Shown: positions 6,217 to 6,996 of the stretch, piece after piece | How the letters are laid out: every line of letters starts with the position of its first letter | How positions within the stretch are numbered: the stretch's first letter is position 1 | Source of the DNA: Desulfatitalea sp. | GTDB lineage: Bacteria > Desulfobacterota > Desulfobacteria > Desulfobacterales > Desulfosarcinaceae | Length of the DNA stretch: 6,996 nucleotides | Assembly: GCA_018224505.1 (NCBI GenBank) | Contig: JAGTVD010000439.1 | Location: 1-6,996, forward strand | Direction: 5' to 3' | Program-made: the position numbers and the translations under genes | Notes under the pieces: model-generated | Told to the model about the DNA's origin: nothing | Databases searched by the model: none | Seen by the model: only the letters and a program-made list of their open reading frames with translations

Positions 6217-6327
6217 TTTTCTGACAGGTAAACAAGATGGATTGACAGGCAAGACGCTGTAAGAACGCCCAAGATACCCTTCATGGGTTTCTCCGGTACA
6301 TGTATCGCGATGCACGCCTTTGTTGTC

Positions 6328-6356
6328 ACCATAGATCAATCGTATGGTATTTTCAA
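6328..6356 (-). promoter_or_regulatory. Candidate sigma-70 promoter for ferredoxin-rubrerythrin
   Basis: On the minus strand, TTGAAA (6356-6351) and TATGGT (6333-6328) are separated by exactly 17 bases, a good match to -35 and -10 boxes with optimal spacing. Transcription would start near 6321, leaving a leader of about 115 bases before the ferredoxin ATG. The promoter overlaps two inverted repeats: ACCATA (6328-6333) with TATGGT (6343-6348), and ATGGT (6344-6348) with ACCAT (6356-6360). Such symmetry across the -35 and -10 boxes suggests an operator. The repeats do not look like the PerR, Fur or Rex consensus as I know them. Promoter and operator are both predictions. Confidence 0.5.
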
Positions 6357-6390
6357 CCATTTGCGATGGCAGAGATGGATTGACAAACCG

Positions 6391-6422
6391 AAGGGGGCAC
6401 CGATCTAATCCGGTACCCCCTT
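6391..6422 (-). terminator. Hairpin after feoC
   Basis: AAGGGGGCACCG (6391-6402) and CGGTACCCCCTT (6411-6422) form a 12-bp stem around an 8-base loop. On the minus strand the one imperfect pair is a T-G wobble; on the plus strand it is a C-A mismatch, which favours function in minus-strand RNA. It lies about 70 bases after the feoC stop and before the ferredoxin promoter. The bases after it (CGGTTTGTC) give only a short T-run, so termination may be weak. The likely role is to end the feo transcript. Confidence 0.6.
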
Positions 6423-6490
6423 CCTTGTTGTGTTGGTACGCGCTTTACGCTTGAAACAGGGCGCAATCCAGGATTCTGCGACTCATGCGA

Positions 6491-6715
6491 TCAGGCGACC
6501 CACTCATAGATCTCCAGGGAGGAATGGTCGCAGCATCCGGAGCAGGTCTTGCCGCACCCGGCTTTGATTTCCGATTGGATGACCCTGCCTTTGCGGACCC
6601 ATTGCACCAGCATGCCGCGCATGGCATCGGGGTCCATGTCGAAATGCACGGCCAGATCGGAAAGCGTCGCCCGCCGGTGGGCCATCAGGTAGTGTTTGAT
6701 TTCGGAGAGGATCAT
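6491..6715 (-). CDS. feoC: FeoC-like winged-helix protein
   Basis: A 74-residue protein. The first part (residues about 1-47) reads as a small winged helix: MILSEIKHYL, then RRATLSDLAVHFDMDPDAM, then the recognition-helix region and KGRVI. It is followed by a cysteine cluster C54-x3-C58-x2-C61-C62 (CGKTCSGCC). This layout is that of FeoC, the small cytoplasmic partner of the ferrous iron transporter FeoB, whose cysteines in studied homologues bind an oxygen-sensitive iron-sulfur cluster and which affects FeoB stability. The gene begins 13 bases after the feoB stop in the same direction, which strongly supports the call. AAGGAA (6726-6721), a few bases before the ATG, serves as ribosome binding site. 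It is probably the last gene of the feo operon, ending at the hairpin 6391-6422. Confidence 0.88.
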   Translation of the reverse strand: MILSEIKHYLMAHRRATLSDLAVHFDMDPDAMRGMLVQWVRKGRVIQSEIKAGCGKTCSGCCDHSSLEIYEWVA

Positions 6716-6728
6716 GGCAATTCCTTTC

Positions 6729-6996
6729 TTACCGGGCCGGGCGGGGTGCCGCTTCAGCCCGCGTGCGGCTGGCAGGCTCCCGTAACCCGGCTTTGGCCGC
6801 CTTGCCCATATAGCGCATGGTTAATACCACGCCGGCGAAGATGGTGGCCATAAGGGCAATCCACACGAGCGAGGACAAGGGATGGCGCATGAGGGTGGCC
6901 GCCTGGTAGAACAGGGTCGCCGCCATGTAGGCCAGGCCGGTGGTCCAGGCACCGATAAACAGCGCCCACTTGAGATTGGTTTCGCGGTACACCGCG
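6729..6996 (-). CDS. feoB: Ferrous iron transport protein B, C-terminal end only
   Basis: The gene enters from the right edge and ends at the TAA at 6731-6729; only about 88 C-terminal residues are visible. The segment YRETNLKWALFIGAWTTGLA, followed by YMAATLFYQAATL, matches the end of FeoB, where the last conserved helices carry the pattern RE(T/L)-x-KWA then TTxLA and Y-QxxxL. FeoB is an inner-membrane ferrous iron transporter with an N-terminal GTPase domain, which would lie outside the window. After the point where many FeoB proteins stop there is an extra hydrophobic segment (SSLVWIALMATIFAGVVL) and a basic, Ala/Arg/Pro-rich tail (TRAEAAPRPAR). The following feoC gene, 13 bases away, supports the identification. 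An internal GTG at 6992 is a Val codon, not the start. Confidence 0.88.
   Translation of the reverse strand, partial: AVYRETNLKWALFIGAWTTGLAYMAATLFYQAATLMRHPLSSLVWIALMATIFAGVVLTMRYMGKAAKAGLREPASRTRAEAAPRPAR

Larger units (their letters stand above)
6236..6490. other. Intergenic region between feoC and ferredoxin
   Basis: About 285 bases separate the feoC stop from the ferredoxin start. They hold the feoC-distal hairpin, the candidate promoter and its inverted repeats, and a 13-bp direct repeat AGATGGATTGACA at 6235-6247 and 6373-6385 that brackets the promoter. TGACAGG also occurs twice 21 bases apart (6222-6228 and 6243-6249). I see no additional gene; open frames here are short, lack ribosome binding sites and overlap the ferredoxin gene out of frame. 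Confidence 0.6.

Noticed and set aside
6242..6247. TTGACA as a plus-strand -35 box (also at 6380-6385)
   Set aside because: Neither copy has a -10-like hexamer at suitable spacing, and no plus-strand gene follows.
6129..6332. Possible small minus-strand leader gene upstream of and overlapping ferredoxin
   Set aside because: Its start lies in the candidate -10 region, it has no ribosome binding site, and it overlaps ferredoxin out of frame.

Overview
The window looks like chromosomal DNA from an anaerobic, probably sulfate-reducing bacterium of the Desulfobacterota (deltaproteobacterial) type. This is an inference from gene content: several AMP-forming acyl-CoA synthetases around a carboxylate-type symporter, a classical two-domain rubrerythrin, a single-cluster ferredoxin with an Asp in the cluster motif, and a feoB-feoC pair. 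Base composition is moderately GC-rich throughout, and I see no insertion sequence, phage gene, tRNA, rRNA or CRISPR array.

Layout of the left part (1-5333, plus strand). The window opens inside the 3' end of an acyl-CoA synthetase gene (to 312). Directly after it, in another frame, lies a short remnant of the C-terminus of a second, different acyl-CoA synthetase (about 327-464). Then come a small two-helix membrane protein (485-727) and a sodium:solute symporter (729-2351), tightly spaced, each with a strong ribosome binding site. A GC-rich hairpin (2360-2387) separates the symporter from a complete ACSF2/FadD-like acyl-CoA synthetase (2416-4095). Two uncharacterised genes follow with overlapping stop and start codons: another small two-helix membrane protein (4159-4413) and an exported protein (4410-5333). 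The simplest reading is a locus for uptake of an organic acid and its activation to a CoA thioester; the substrate cannot be read from the sequence.

Layout of the right part (5423-6996, minus strand). Reading leftward from the right edge are the 3' end of feoB (ferrous iron transporter), feoC (small winged-helix protein with four cysteines), a hairpin (6391-6422), a candidate promoter with nested inverted repeats (6328-6356), a ferredoxin gene (6014-6205) and rubrerythrin (5423-5998). Ferredoxin and rubrerythrin are 15 bases apart and almost certainly form one operon for peroxide detoxification. Iron uptake and a diiron peroxidase side by side make an iron/oxidative-stress region. The two halves converge on a shared terminator at about 5339-5386.

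Nothing here is clearly a new system. The items most worth a second look are the broken acyl-CoA synthetase remnant, the Asp-type ferredoxin paired with rubrerythrin and its palindromic promoter region, and the coupled pair of uncharacterised membrane/exported proteins at 4159-5333.
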